From: Lautropia sp.
Lineage (GTDB): Bacteria > Pseudomonadota > Gammaproteobacteria > Burkholderiales > Burkholderiaceae_E
Assembly: GCA_030530775.1 (NCBI GenBank)
Contig: JAUMUG010000003.1
Coordinates: forward strand, 186,001 to 250,000
Reading direction: 5' to 3'
DNA length: 64,000 bases
Shown here in pieces: positions 9,026 to 19,181 of the stretch. The position numbers were made by a program, and so were the translations under genes. The notes beneath the pieces were generated by a model. It saw nothing but the letters and a program-made list of their open reading frames with translations. It was not told the DNA's origin and ran no database searches. Numbering within the stretch: position 1 is the first letter of the stretch; each line of letters begins with the position of its first letter.

Positions 9026-10291
9026 TCAGCTGTCACCTCCCGACACCTTCGAGGCTTCGCTGTAGATCAGCAACGGCTTGCTCGTACCTTCGATGACGTT
9101 CTCGTCGATGACGACTTTCTCGACATGGCTCATGCCGGGCAGATCGTACATGATGTCGATCAGCGACTGCTCGAGGATGGAACGCAAACCGCGGGCACCG
9201 GCCTTGCGCTTGAGGGATTGCCTGGCGATGGCCTCGAGTGCAGCGGGACGGATGTCCAGCTCGACCCCTTCCATCGAAAACAGCTTCTGATACTGCTTGA
9301 CCAATGCATTCTTCGGCTCGACCAGGATCTGCACGAGCGAAGCCTCGTCCAGCTCGTCGAGCGAGGCGACCACCGGCAGACGGCCCACCAGTTCCGGGAT
9401 CAGCCCGAACTTGATCAGATCATCGGGTTCGATATCCTTGAACAACTCGGACAAACTGCGATCGGATGCCCCCTTGACCTGGGCACCGAAACCGATGCCG
9501 GAGCGTTCGGAGCGGTCACGGATCACCTTGTCCATGCCGTCGAAGGCTCCGCCGCAGATGAACAGAATGTTGGTGGTATCGACCTGAACGAAATCCTGGT
9601 TCGGGTGCTTGCGCCCGCCTTGTGGAGGAATCGAGGCCACCGTGCCTTCGATCAGCTTCAACAGCGCCTGCTGCACCCCCTCGCCCGACACGTCCCGGGT
9701 GATCGACGGGTTGTCGGCCTTGCGCGAGATCTTGTCGATCTCATCGATGTAGACGATGCCGGTCTGCGCTTTCTCCACATCATAATTGCAGGCCGTCAAC
9801 AGCTTCTGAATGATGCTCTCGACATCCTCACCGACGTAGCCGGCCTCGGTCAGCGTGGTGGCATCGGCCATCACGAAAGGCACATTCAGAAGACGCGCCA
9901 TCGTCTGGGCCAGCAACGTCTTGCCTGAACCGGTCGGTCCGACGAGCAGGATATTGCTCTTGGTCAGCTCGACATCATCCTCGACCCCCTTGTGGCGCAG
10001 GCGCTTGTAATGGTTGTAGACGGCAACCGACAGAATCCGCTTGGCACGCTGTTGCCCAATCACGTACTGATCGAGTATCCCCGAAATTTCCGAGGGGATA
10101 GGCAGATCGTTGGCGTTGGCACTGTGCGTGCCCAGTTGCGCATCATCACGGATGATGTCGTTGCAAAGATCGATACATTCGTCGCAGATATAGACGGCCG
10201 GGCCTGCGATCAGTTTGCGCGTCTCCTGCTGACTCTTTCCGCAGAAAGAGCAATAAAGCTGTTTTTCGTTGGAACCCACTTTCTCTGACAT
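9026..10291 (-). CDS. clpX: ATP-dependent Clp protease ATP-binding subunit ClpX
   Basis: A 421-residue AAA+ unfoldase that feeds substrates to ClpP. The N-terminal zinc-binding domain has C14, C17, C36 and C39 (CSFC...CDEC). Walker A is GPTGSGKT (118-125) and Walker B ends YIDE (183-184). The start is fixed by similarity (MSEK..), with GGAGAGAAG about 8 bases upstream. The frame is open further upstream but without conserved protein. It follows clpP by 209 bases on the same strand. Confidence 0.98.
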   Translation of the reverse strand: MSEKVGSNEKQLYCSFCGKSQQETRKLIAGPAVYICDECIDLCNDIIRDDAQLGTHSANANDLPIPSEISGILDQYVIGQQRAKRILSVAVYNHYKRLRHKGVEDDVELTKSNILLVGPTGSGKTLLAQTMARLLNVPFVMADATTLTEAGYVGEDVESIIQKLLTACNYDVEKAQTGIVYIDEIDKISRKADNPSITRDVSGEGVQQALLKLIEGTVASIPPQGGRKHPNQDFVQVDTTNILFICGGAFDGMDKVIRDRSERSGIGFGAQVKGASDRSLSELFKDIEPDDLIKFGLIPELVGRLPVVASLDELDEASLVQILVEPKNALVKQYQKLFSMEGVELDIRPAALEAIARQSLKRKAGARGLRSILEQSLIDIMYDLPGMSHVEKVVIDENVIEGTSKPLLIYSEASKVSGGDS

Positions 10292-10500
10292 AACTACTTC
10301 TCTCCGGGCCGACAGCGGCCATCGGGATGGATGCATCAGCCGCCCGCATCCTGTGCTCGGGTACGATCCGGGGCCAGGACGATATCGGGCTCGAACCGGC
10401 AATCGATCGGCCACGGCAACCTTTCATCGGACCACCGTCAGGCGATGATCGACCTGTACGACGCCCGACGAAAGGCATGTCCGGGGTATGCGGCCGGGAA

Positions 10501-11208
10501 TCAGGCTCCTTCCCCGGCGGCTCCGTCCGAACGGTTACTGATGACCTTGTCGATCAGACCATATTCCAGCGCTTCGCCGGCCGACATGAAATTGTCGCGT
10601 TCGGTATCACGCTCGACCTGCTCCAGCGGCTGCCCGGTACGATCGGCCAGAATCTGATTCAGCTGCTTTCGGAGATAGATGATCTCCTTGGCATGGATTT
10701 CGATATCGGATGCCTGACCCTGCGCACCGCCCGAAGGCTGGTGGATCATGATGCGCGAGTTGGGTAGCGAATAGCGCTTGCCCTTGGCACCGGCCGCCAG
10801 CAGGAAAGCCCCCATGCTGGCGGCAAAGCCGATGCACAATGTCGACACGTCCGGCTTGACGAACTGCATGGTATCGAAAATACCCAGACCGGCCGACACC
10901 GAGCCGCCCGGCGAATTGATATAGAAGTGGATATCCTTGTCCGGATTCTCACTTTCCAGATAAAGCATCTGCGCCACGGCCAGGTTGGCCGACTGGTCCA
11001 TCACCGGGCCGACCAGGAACACCACCCGTTCGCGCAGCAGACGCGAATAGATGTCGTAGGCGCGCTCGCCACGGCCACTCTGTTCGATCACGATCGGCAC
11101 CATGCCCAGACCCTGCGGGCTCTGGGCACTGGCTTGCGGCGCGAACCGATCGACCGGCTGCGACAGATGCAGGTTGACCTGATCTTCGATCAAACTGTTG
11201 AACGTCAT
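10501..11208 (-). CDS. clpP: ATP-dependent Clp protease proteolytic subunit ClpP
   Basis: A 235-residue serine peptidase forming the tetradecameric chamber used with ClpX. The catalytic triad is visible as S131 (GFAASMGAF), H156 (MIHQPSGG) and D205 (TERDNFMSA), with the spacing seen in E. coli ClpP. The N-terminus is about 20-25 residues longer than typical, perhaps a processed propeptide. AGGAAG lies 6 bases before the ATG. It lies between tig (96 bases upstream) and clpX. Confidence 0.98.
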   Translation of the reverse strand: MTFNSLIEDQVNLHLSQPVDRFAPQASAQSPQGLGMVPIVIEQSGRGERAYDIYSRLLRERVVFLVGPVMDQSANLAVAQMLYLESENPDKDIHFYINSPGGSVSAGLGIFDTMQFVKPDVSTLCIGFAASMGAFLLAAGAKGKRYSLPNSRIMIHQPSGGAQGQASDIEIHAKEIIYLRKQLNQILADRTGQPLEQVERDTERDNFMSAGEALEYGLIDKVISNRSDGAAGEGA

Positions 11209-11304
11209 GAAAACTTCCTCAAAGATGACGCAATCGATACACCACCACGATGCGCACGACCCGGCTGCCGACGCAACCGGATGGTGACGGCAGAGCCGAT
11301 GCGA

Positions 11305-12609
11305 TCAGGCCACGCCCTTCATCAGCTCGTCGAAGCCCAGTTCGCGCTCGGTGACCTTGGCCTTGGACAGCAGCCAATCGACCACGTTCTGCTCGACCAC
11401 CAGTGCCTCGACCTCGGCCAGACGATCGCGGTCGCTGAAATACCAACGGATCACTTCGGCCGGATTCTCGTAGGTGGAGGCAAACAGTTCGATCTGCTTG
11501 CGAATCTGCTCGGGCTTGGCCTGCAAGGCATTCTCGCGCACCACTTCCGACACGATCAGACCCAGACGAACACGGCGGCTGGCCTGCTCGTTGAAGATGC
11601 CGGGCTGCACCGGCGGCGCCTTGCTCATGTCGATGCCGCGCGCCTGCATGTCTTCGCGCATGCGGGCCGCCAGCGACTCGGCTTCCTGGTCGACCAGAGC
11701 CTTCGGTAGCTCGATCTCGGCCAGCGAAACGATCTTGTCCATCACCGAAGTCTTGGTGCGGGCCTGCACGCGCTGCAACACCTCACGCTCGAGATTGCTG
11801 CGCACATCGGCGCGGAACTTCTCGACGTCGCCGTCTTCCTGACCCATCTGACGGGCAAACTCGGCATCGACCTCGGGCAGCTCGGGAGCTTCGATTTTCT
11901 TGATCGTGACTTCGAACTGAGCGGTCTTGCCGGCCAGGTTCTCGGCGTTGTAGTCCTCGGGGAACGTCACGTCGAATTTCGCGACTTCTCCGGCAGCCTT
12001 GCCCAGCACCCCGGCTTCGAAATCGGGCAACATCATGCCTTCACCCAGCACCATGGCGAAGCCCTCGGCCGAACCACCCGGGAAGGCCTCGTCGTCGAGC
12101 TTGCCGACGAAGTCGATGGTGGCGCGATCGCCCTTGTCACCGGCACGCTGCACTTCGTTCCACCGGGTACGTTGCCTGCGCAGCACATCGATGGTGCGCT
12201 CCAGTGCGGCATCGTCGACCTCGGCCACGAAACGCTCGACCTCGAGTGCACTCGGGTCACCCAGCTTCACCTCGGGATAGACCTCGAAGGTGGCGATGAA
12301 CTCGGTGCCGTCCTCGTTGCCATCTTTCGGCGCCAGCTCGGGCTGTCCCACCACACGCAGGCCGTGTTCCTGCACGGCATCGCTGAAGGCCTTGGACAGG
12401 GCATCACCCAGCGCTTCGCTGTGCACCTGCTGGCCATAGTTCCGCTCGATCATCTTGAGCGGGACTTTGCCTGGCCGAAACCCCGGCATGCGGATGGTTT
12501 TGGCCATCGAACGCAGTCGTTCCTGGACTTTGGACGCAATATCGGCCGGGTTTACCGTGATCGTCAGCCGGCGATCCAGAGTGCCGGTTGTTTCAAGCTG
12601 GGATGCCAT
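11305..12609 (-). CDS. tig: Trigger factor, ribosome-associated chaperone and prolyl isomerase
   Basis: A 434-residue chaperone that binds nascent chains at the ribosome exit tunnel. The N-terminal domain carries the ribosome-binding signature GFRPGKVP. It is followed by the FKBP-like domain (about 160-245, with GDRATIDFVGKLDDEAFPGG) and the helical C-terminal domain. Start MASQLETTG is chosen by similarity; the open frame upstream runs through the tRNA-Leu gene and is not coding. It begins the tig-clpP-clpX cluster. Confidence 0.97.
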   Translation of the reverse strand: MASQLETTGTLDRRLTITVNPADIASKVQERLRSMAKTIRMPGFRPGKVPLKMIERNYGQQVHSEALGDALSKAFSDAVQEHGLRVVGQPELAPKDGNEDGTEFIATFEVYPEVKLGDPSALEVERFVAEVDDAALERTIDVLRRQRTRWNEVQRAGDKGDRATIDFVGKLDDEAFPGGSAEGFAMVLGEGMMLPDFEAGVLGKAAGEVAKFDVTFPEDYNAENLAGKTAQFEVTIKKIEAPELPEVDAEFARQMGQEDGDVEKFRADVRSNLEREVLQRVQARTKTSVMDKIVSLAEIELPKALVDQEAESLAARMREDMQARGIDMSKAPPVQPGIFNEQASRRVRLGLIVSEVVRENALQAKPEQIRKQIELFASTYENPAEVIRWYFSDRDRLAEVEALVVEQNVVDWLLSKAKVTERELGFDELMKGVA

Positions 12610-12659
12610 CCGTCGTTGATTTCCGTTCTGTTGTTGATTTGATGAATACCAAAGGGTCG

Positions 12660-12745
12660 TGGTGCGGCTGAAAGGACTCGAACCTTCACACCTCTCGGCG
12701 CCAGAACCTAAATCTGGTGCGTCTACCAATTTCGCCACAGCCGCA
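12660..12745 (-). tRNA. tRNA-Leu (TAG)
   Basis: An 86-base class II tRNA with encoded CCA on the minus strand. The acceptor stem starts GCGGCTG, the anticodon loop is TTTAGGT with anticodon TAG, and there is a long variable arm followed by GGTTCGAGTCC. It lies 50 bases upstream of tig on the same strand, the arrangement common in proteobacteria. Confidence 0.96.
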
Positions 12746-13113
12746 TCGAAAACTGCCCTGTTGTCCTTGGAAAAAACCGATTCTATCTGAAGCCGCGCAA
12801 CAGACCGCTTCCGGGCGTGATATCTCGTTGCAGCCTTGTCGTTCCAGACCTCCGGGCCATGGAAAGCGCTCCGGCGCCACGGCGGCGCATCGTTCCGCGC
12901 CCGGGCCAAGGCCCCTGGTCCCGGCCCGGACACGAGAGTGACGTCCGTTCCATATGGTCCCCCGCCCGGGCAGCGGCGCGGCGAGCCACCCCGACGGTTT
13001 GCTCGACGCGGGTGCCTGAGTGCTTCGTATCGCTTTCATTACAATCGGGGCCCGCCCTGCATCCGGGCGCAGACATACTCATCGTCCATCGTTCTATTTC
13101 ACCACAGCGCAGC
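12746..13113. other. Divergent intergenic region between tRNA-Leu and hpnC
   Basis: These 368 bases separate the minus-strand tRNA-Leu/tig unit from the plus-strand hpn operon. A TACAAT (13040-13045) could be the -10 element of the hpn promoter, but no convincing -35 lies 16-18 bases before it. A TAGAAT on the minus strand near 12779-12784 could serve tRNA-Leu. Confidence 0.4.
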
Positions 13114-13968
13114 ATGACCGAATCCAAACCCTGGCATGGTGTGGACCATCAGGAGAATTTTCCGGTGGGCTCCTGGCTGGTTCCGGCCCGCCTGCGCCCG
13201 GCCGTCTTGGCCATCTACCGCTTTGCGCGCCATGCCGACGACTTGGCAGACGAGGGCGACGCCCCAGCCGAAGCACGCGATGCCGCACTGCTCGCACTCG
13301 ATGATGCCGTCGTCCATGCCGCCGCCGGCGAACATACCGGGACGACGGTCGTCGATGAACTGGTCGACACCGTTGAACGGCACCGCCTGCATTGGCAGTA
13401 CTTCCGCGATCTGATCGATGCCTTCCGTCAGGACCTGCACGTGTCGCGCTATGCCGACACCTGCGCCGTGCTCGACTACTGCCGACGTTCGGCCAACCCG
13501 ATCGGCCGGCTGATGCTGCAATTGTTCGAGGCCCACGATGACGAGCGCAACCTGCGGGCATCCGATGCCATCTGCAGTGCCTTGCAACGGATCAATTTTC
13601 TGCAGGATATCGGTATCGACGCCCGCAAGAACCGGATCTACGTGCCGCAGACGGCTTTGAGCCGGGCGGGTGTCGAGCCCGAGCAGTTTCTGCGGGAAGC
13701 GCTGGGTGAGCAGCTCGGCGAACGAAGCCGCCAGGCCGTCGCCATCGACTGGGCCGAGGCCCGTGCCCAGTTGCTGTCCGGCAGCGACCTGCCGTCCCGG
13801 CTGCCCTGGCGTCTGTCGGCCGAAATACGTTTCATCCTGTCGGGTGGACACCGGATTCTGGACCGTATTGCCCGAGCACATTACGATTCGGTGGCCTGCC
13901 GTCCGCAGCTGGGCTGGTCCGACGCGCCGGCCCTACTGTATCGTGCCGTGATCCTGCCTTCTTCCTGA
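13114..13968 (+). CDS. hpnC: HpnC-type hydroxysqualene synthase
   Basis: A 284-residue trans-isoprenyl diphosphate synthase family enzyme. In the HpnCDE route HpnC converts presqualene diphosphate to hydroxysqualene. The two Asp-rich metal-binding motifs are ADDLADE (from D42) and QDIGID (D165-D169). Start MTESKP is chosen by similarity; the frame is open upstream through non-coding sequence and there is no strong Shine-Dalgarno. It is first in the hpnC-hpnD-hpnE operon. No squalene-hopene cyclase gene occurs in this window. Confidence 0.94.
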   Translation: MTESKPWHGVDHQENFPVGSWLVPARLRPAVLAIYRFARHADDLADEGDAPAEARDAALLALDDAVVHAAAGEHTGTTVVDELVDTVERHRLHWQYFRDLIDAFRQDLHVSRYADTCAVLDYCRRSANPIGRLMLQLFEAHDDERNLRASDAICSALQRINFLQDIGIDARKNRIYVPQTALSRAGVEPEQFLREALGEQLGERSRQAVAIDWAEARAQLLSGSDLPSRLPWRLSAEIRFILSGGHRILDRIARAHYDSVACRPQLGWSDAPALLYRAVILPSS

Positions 13969-14001
13969 GACCGTCCCCGCCCAGCAGACACAAAAGCCCA
14001 C

Positions 14002-14874
14002 ATGACTCCCGACGAATACTGCCAGGACAAGGCCGTCCGCAGTGGATCGAGCTTTTATTACAGCTTTCTGTTCTTGCCGCCGGATGCACGGCGGGCGATC
14101 ACCGCGCTGTATGCCTACTGCCGCGAAGTCGACGACATCGTCGACGCGCCCGGCGAGCAGCGGGTCGCCCGACGCAAGCTCGACTGGTGGCGCCAGGAAA
14201 TCTCCGATCTGTATGCCGGCGCCCCCACCCATCCGGTCAGCCGGGCGCTCGCGCCACACCTGAACACCTTTGGCCTCAAGCGTCGTCAGCTGCATGAAGT
14301 CATCGACGGCATGCAGATGGATCTGGATCAGGTCCGCTATCTGGATTTCGACGGTCTGAAACTCTACTGTCGACGGGCCGCCGGTGTGGTCGGCGAAATG
14401 TCGGCCTGTATTTTCGGCTATACCGATGGGCGGACTCTGCGCTATGCCGACCGGCTGGGACTGGCTTTCCAGCTGACCAACATCATCCGCGACGTCGGCG
14501 AGGACGCTCGCATGGGACGGCTCTACCTGCCGCAGGCCGATTTGATGCGCCATGGCATCGGCCGCCACCACATCCTGTCGGGCCGTACCGAAACGCAGGA
14601 ACTACCCGCTTTCCGGGCGCTGATGGCCGAGCAGGCCGCCCGTGCCCGCCAGGCCTATCGTGAAGCCTTCGAGCTACTGCCAACGGCCGACCGCCGCACC
14701 CAGCGGCCCGGGCTGATGATGGCAGCCATCTACACCGCCCTGCTCGATGAAATCGAAGCGACCGGCTTTCGTGTGATCTCGCAGCGAATCGCGCTGACCC
14801 CCTTGCGCAAGTTCTGGCTTGCCTGCAAGACCCGGGCCAGCGGGCAGCCACCCAAAATCCGCTCTCTCTCATGA
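14002..14874 (+). CDS. hpnD: Presqualene diphosphate synthase HpnD
   Basis: A 290-residue squalene/phytoene synthase family enzyme that joins two farnesyl diphosphates to presqualene diphosphate. Asp-rich motifs are REVDDIVD (D44-D48) and NIIRDVGED (D164-D168). It starts 33 bases after hpnC, and its stop codon overlaps the hpnE start (ATGA), so translation is likely coupled. Confidence 0.95.
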   Translation: MTPDEYCQDKAVRSGSSFYYSFLFLPPDARRAITALYAYCREVDDIVDAPGEQRVARRKLDWWRQEISDLYAGAPTHPVSRALAPHLNTFGLKRRQLHEVIDGMQMDLDQVRYLDFDGLKLYCRRAAGVVGEMSACIFGYTDGRTLRYADRLGLAFQLTNIIRDVGEDARMGRLYLPQADLMRHGIGRHHILSGRTETQELPAFRALMAEQAARARQAYREAFELLPTADRRTQRPGLMMAAIYTALLDEIEATGFRVISQRIALTPLRKFWLACKTRASGQPPKIRSLS

Positions 14875-16265
14875 ACTCCTCTCCTGTTCTGATCATCGGC
14901 GCAGGCTGGGCGGGATTGTCTGCCGCCATTCATCTCTGCCGTGCCGACCGCCCGGTCCATGTGCTCGAAGCCGCCCCGCAGGCTGGCGGCCGTGCCCGGC
15001 GCATACATCTGTCCTGGCCCGACGGTGCCGACATCGTGGTCGACAATGGTCAACATCTGTTGCTGGGCGCCTATCACGAAACCCTGGACCTGATCCACAC
15101 CCTCATGGGACGCGGTCTGCAGCGCCTGCCGCTTTCCTGGAGCAATGCCGCCGGGTTGTCCATGAGCCGGCACTCGACCCCGAGCAGCGATCGCCGAGAT
15201 GAATCGGTGCGCCGGCGGTTGGCCGAATCGTTGTCGATCCTGGGCGCGCTGCTGCATGCCCGCAATCTGCCGATCAGCGCCCGCGGACGGCTGATCCACT
15301 CTCTGGTGCAGGCCCGGCTGAGCCGCTGGCGTCCACCGGTCGGCGTTCGGACCGTGGCCGACTGGTATCGGCGCACCCGTCAGCCAACGCTGCTGATCCG
15401 CCAGTTCTGGGACCCGCTGGTCATCAGCGCGATGAATACGCCGCCCGAATCCGCCTGTGCCACCACCTTCCTGCGCGTGCTACGTGACGCGCTGGGCAAG
15501 GATGCGGCCGCCAGCGACTTCGTGCTGGCCTCCGAAGACCTCACCAGCCTGTTCGTCGACCCGGCCCTGGACTACCTGAGCGGCCAACAGACGAAAGTCT
15601 CGTTGCGCACGCCGGCGCGCGCCATCCGGCAATCTCCCGCCGGTCACGGCTATCTGGTGCGCGTGCAGGACCCGGTCCATGGCGAAAGCGTGATCGGTGC
15701 GGAGCAGATCGTGCTCGCCGTACCGCCCTACGCAGCGCGGCGCCTGCTGGCCGACGTGGCACCACGCAGCGTGCTGCAGCCGCTGGAGCGCTTCGGATAT
15801 CGACCGATCACCAATGCCTATGTGGGCTGGCGCTCCGGTCGCACCGACCTGCCAGCCGTGCTCCCCACGCTCTTCTCACTCTTCGACGAGCCACACGGTG
15901 CGACGCCGGCGCACTGGTTCTTCGACCGTGGCACGCAAGCGGGCTGGCGCGTCGGTGCCATGGTGATCAGCGACAGCTCGAACGCGCTGGAGATGGGCGA
16001 GGATGCACTGAAGACCGCACTCGGCGAACAGCTGCAACGCACACTGAAACTGCCCCCGCCCGAGCAGATCTCGCTGATCCACGACAAGCGGGCCACCTTC
16101 GCCTGCACGCCGGACCGCCCGGTGGTACCGCCGGCCTTCTTGATGCAGCACCTGCCCGGCATCGCACTGGCTGGCGACTACACCTATGGTGCCTATCCGG
16201 CCACACTCGAAGCCGCCGTGCGCAGTGGCCGGATGGCAGCCGAGCTGCTGCTCCGCAGGCACTGA
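14871..16265 (+). CDS. hpnE: Hydroxysqualene dehydroxylase HpnE (FAD amine-oxidase fold)
   Basis: A 464-residue FAD-dependent enzyme that reduces hydroxysqualene to squalene, the last step of the HpnCDE route. The N-terminal dinucleotide-binding motif GAGWAGLSAAIHL (11-23) is followed by an acidic residue at the end of the second strand (VHVLEA) and a C-terminal FAD-binding segment (GDYTYGAYPATLEAAVRSG). Length matches the family. It overlaps hpnD by four bases. Confidence 0.94.
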   Translation: MNSSPVLIIGAGWAGLSAAIHLCRADRPVHVLEAAPQAGGRARRIHLSWPDGADIVVDNGQHLLLGAYHETLDLIHTLMGRGLQRLPLSWSNAAGLSMSRHSTPSSDRRDESVRRRLAESLSILGALLHARNLPISARGRLIHSLVQARLSRWRPPVGVRTVADWYRRTRQPTLLIRQFWDPLVISAMNTPPESACATTFLRVLRDALGKDAAASDFVLASEDLTSLFVDPALDYLSGQQTKVSLRTPARAIRQSPAGHGYLVRVQDPVHGESVIGAEQIVLAVPPYAARRLLADVAPRSVLQPLERFGYRPITNAYVGWRSGRTDLPAVLPTLFSLFDEPHGATPAHWFFDRGTQAGWRVGAMVISDSSNALEMGEDALKTALGEQLQRTLKLPPPEQISLIHDKRATFACTPDRPVVPPAFLMQHLPGIALAGDYTYGAYPATLEAAVRSGRMAAELLLRRH

Positions 16266-16310
16266 GACGGGCGAGCGGATGACGAACGACGGTGCCAGCC
16301 TGACACGGGC

Positions 16311-17681
16311 TCATGTGCCCCAGGCACTGGCGAGTGCTTCATCGATCCGCTCGACCGCAATCACTTGCAAGCCGGCCAGCGGCTTGCGCGGCGCGTTGGC
16401 TTTCGGGCAGATCACTCGGTCGAAGCCCAGTTTCAGCGCCTCGCGCAACCGTTCCTGCCCCCGGGGCGAGGGCCGTACCTCACCGGCCAGCCCCAGCTCG
16501 CCGAACACGGCCAGCCCCCTGGGCAGGGGACGGTTCTTCAGCGAAGACAGCACCGCCAGCACCACCGCCATATCGGCCGCCGGCTCGGTGATGCGCACCC
16601 CACCAACGGCATTCAGGAATACATCCTGATCGTGGACCTGGATGCCGGCGTGACGGTTCAGCACGGCCACCAGCAGGTTCAGGCGCATCGGATCGAGCCC
16701 GATGCACAGCCGGCGCGGCTGGCCACCATGTGACTGATCGACCAGTGCCTGGATTTCGACCAACAACGGCCGGCTGCCTTCCTGTGTGATCAGCACACAG
16801 GAACCTGCCACCGATTCGGCATGCTGCGACAGAAACAGCGCCGACGGATTGCTGACCGTTTTCAGCCCGCGATCGGTCATACCGAACACACCCAGCTCAT
16901 TGACTGCACCAAAACGGTTCTTGATGGCGCGGATCAGCCGGAAAGTGGAATGGTTGTCGCCCTCGAAATAAAGCACCGTGTCGACCATGTGCTCCAGCAC
17001 ACGGGGGCCGGCCAATGCGCCCTCCTTGGTCACATGGCCGATCATCACCACCGCAATGTCCTGTTGCTTGGCCAGCCGGGTCAGCTGTGCAGCGCAATCG
17101 CGCACCTGTGATACCGAACCGGGCGCCGACTGCAGATCATCGCTCATCACGGTCTGGATCGAATCGACCACCAGCACCGAGGGTTTTGTCCGCGCCACCG
17201 CATCCAGGATGCGCGATATCGAAATCTCGGCCAGCATCGGCAGCCGCGAACCATCGACCCCCAACCGACTGCCGCGCAGCGCCACCTGGGCCAGCGATTC
17301 CTCGCCGCTGACATAGAGCACCGGCAGATCAGCCGACATGTTGGCCAGCGCCTGCAACAACAAAGTCGATTTTCCGATGCCCGGATCACCGCCGATCAGC
17401 ACAACCGAGCCCGGCACCATACCGCCGCCCAGCACCCGGTCGAACTCACCCATGCCGGTCGGCCAGCGTGGCACCGCATCGGTCGGCACCGTCGACAGCA
17501 GCGCCACCGAAGATGTCTCGGCCAGCATCCCCTGCCCGAGCCGGCGGGCAGCAGCCGTTTCTTTGCGGCTGAGACGGATCTCCTCCAGCGTGTTCCACGC
17601 CTGGCAGGCCGGACACTGACCCAGCCATTTGGCCGTGCCAGCACCACACGCCCGACAGACAAACTGCGTTTTGCCGCTCAT
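16311..17681 (-). CDS. radA: DNA repair protein RadA (Sms)
   Basis: A 456-residue RecA-like ATPase that promotes branch migration during recombination repair. N-terminal C4 zinc finger (C9, C12, C23, C26), Walker A GGDPGIGKST (97-106), the RadA-specific KNRFG motif and a C-terminal Lon-protease-like fold. The start overlaps the alr stop codon (ATGA), and the ORF extension upstream of it is rejected on family length. Confidence 0.97.
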   Translation of the reverse strand: MSGKTQFVCRACGAGTAKWLGQCPACQAWNTLEEIRLSRKETAAARRLGQGMLAETSSVALLSTVPTDAVPRWPTGMGEFDRVLGGGMVPGSVVLIGGDPGIGKSTLLLQALANMSADLPVLYVSGEESLAQVALRGSRLGVDGSRLPMLAEISISRILDAVARTKPSVLVVDSIQTVMSDDLQSAPGSVSQVRDCAAQLTRLAKQQDIAVVMIGHVTKEGALAGPRVLEHMVDTVLYFEGDNHSTFRLIRAIKNRFGAVNELGVFGMTDRGLKTVSNPSALFLSQHAESVAGSCVLITQEGSRPLLVEIQALVDQSHGGQPRRLCIGLDPMRLNLLVAVLNRHAGIQVHDQDVFLNAVGGVRITEPAADMAVVLAVLSSLKNRPLPRGLAVFGELGLAGEVRPSPRGQERLREALKLGFDRVICPKANAPRKPLAGLQVIAVERIDEALASAWGT

Positions 17682-18787
17682 GCCACGCTCCGCGCCACAC
17701 GGGGCGCCAATGCACACATCAGTTCATAACCCAGGGTTCCGGCGCCGGCTGCCACCTCGTCGATCGACACCCGATCGCCCCACAACTCTACCGGCGCGCC
17801 AACCAGTGCGCCCGGCACCGGCTCCAGATCGATCGCCAGCATATCCATCGACACCCGGCCCAGGATGCGGGTCCGGACACCATCGACGGCCACCGGCGTG
17901 CCAGTGGCCGCCACCCGCGGGTAGCCATCGGCATAGCCACAATCGACGATGCCGACGCGCATGGGCCGGTCGGCCACGAATCGGCCGCCATAACCGGTCG
18001 CCTCGCCGGCCTGCAGTATCTGCACCGCCAGCAGACTGCCCTGCAGCCGCATCGCGGCATGCAGACCCAGCACCTGCGCCGTGCGCCCATCGGTATATGG
18101 GCTGGCCCCATAGAGTGCAATACCGGGTCGCACCGCCTGCCGGTGACTGACCGGCAGGCTGAACAACGCCGCCGAATTGGCCAGACACTGCTGGCCGTCG
18201 GCCGGCAGCCACGGCTGCATTGCCGCCATCAGCCCGTCGAACACCGCCATCGGTGCCTGCGCACCACCCTCGACATCGGCATTGGCAAAATGCGTCATGA
18301 CACCGCGCAGGCGAACACCGGGGATGCCGGCCAGCTCACGCACCACCTGCAGAGCTTCGTCGGGGCCGAATCCGAGTCGGTTCAGTCCGGTATTGATCTT
18401 CATCAGCACATCGATGGCTGGCCCCCGGTGTGCCGCCAGCCATTGCAGATGCTCGGCACGGTGCACGACCAGCGTCAACTGCTGCTGGCCGGACTGCGCC
18501 ACATCGTCGGAATCGAAAGCACCTTCGAGCATCAGCACCGGTTTCTGCCAGCCCGCGGCGCGCAACCGTGCAGCACCGTCGAACTCGATCAGAGCCAGCC
18601 CGTCGGCGGCCGAAAAACCCCGCATGGCATTCAACAGCCCATGGCCATAGGCATCGGCTTTGACCACCGCCCATTGAAAGGCGCTTGGTGCTTGCCGGCG
18701 CGCCTGCGCCAGATTGTGCGCCATGGCATCCAAGGAAATGGTGGCTGTCAGTTTTCTGGGCATGACGGAAATATCCCCCTTCGACAT
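17678..18787 (-). CDS. alr: Alanine racemase
   Basis: A PLP-dependent racemase making D-alanine for peptidoglycan. The PLP lysine is in VVKADAYGHG (K43) and the second catalytic base is the Tyr in GYGGRF (Y266). Length of 361-369 residues is typical. Two starts are possible: ATG at 18787, or ATG at 18763 (MPRKLT), which has a GGGGGA 10 bases upstream and better fits the family N-terminus. Its stop overlaps the radA start. Confidence 0.97.
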   Translation of the reverse strand: MSKGDISVMPRKLTATISLDAMAHNLAQARRQAPSAFQWAVVKADAYGHGLLNAMRGFSAADGLALIEFDGAARLRAAGWQKPVLMLEGAFDSDDVAQSGQQQLTLVVHRAEHLQWLAAHRGPAIDVLMKINTGLNRLGFGPDEALQVVRELAGIPGVRLRGVMTHFANADVEGGAQAPMAVFDGLMAAMQPWLPADGQQCLANSAALFSLPVSHRQAVRPGIALYGASPYTDGRTAQVLGLHAAMRLQGSLLAVQILQAGEATGYGGRFVADRPMRVGIVDCGYADGYPRVAATGTPVAVDGVRTRILGRVSMDMLAIDLEPVPGALVGAPVELWGDRVSIDEVAAGAGTLGYELMCALAPRVARSVA

Positions 18788-19181
18788 GCCCGGATAATAC
18801 CTTCGGCGCGGCGCATGTCACGCACCGTGTGCATGGCACGGACACTCCACTGCCCAGCCATGGCTGGTGAGTCCGCGAGTACGAAAGTCATGGCTTTGCC
18901 CTGGCGCAACGCAGGAAGGCCGCACGGCAGGTATCATCGTCGGCGTTGCGCTGATTTCAGTGCATCGAGGACATCATTCGGGGCTGTGTTGGAAAATCGG
19001 AACAGCCGTCCCCGCGTCCGTGGGACCCCCGTTGCAGCGCCCGCCTGCAGCCCCGGTACAGAAGAGAAGAACCCATGGCTCCGTTGGCACTGTCTGCTGT
19101 GCTGTCCCGTGAATGGCAAGATCTCATGGAACAGAGCGCCCGTGCGGCGAGGCTTTCGAACATGGACGCGGAACCGAACGG
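18788..19181. other. Divergent intergenic region between alr and lplT
   Basis: These 394 bases must hold the promoters for alr-radA (minus) and lplT (plus). I see no convincing gene and no clean -35/-10 pair. Confidence 0.4.
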
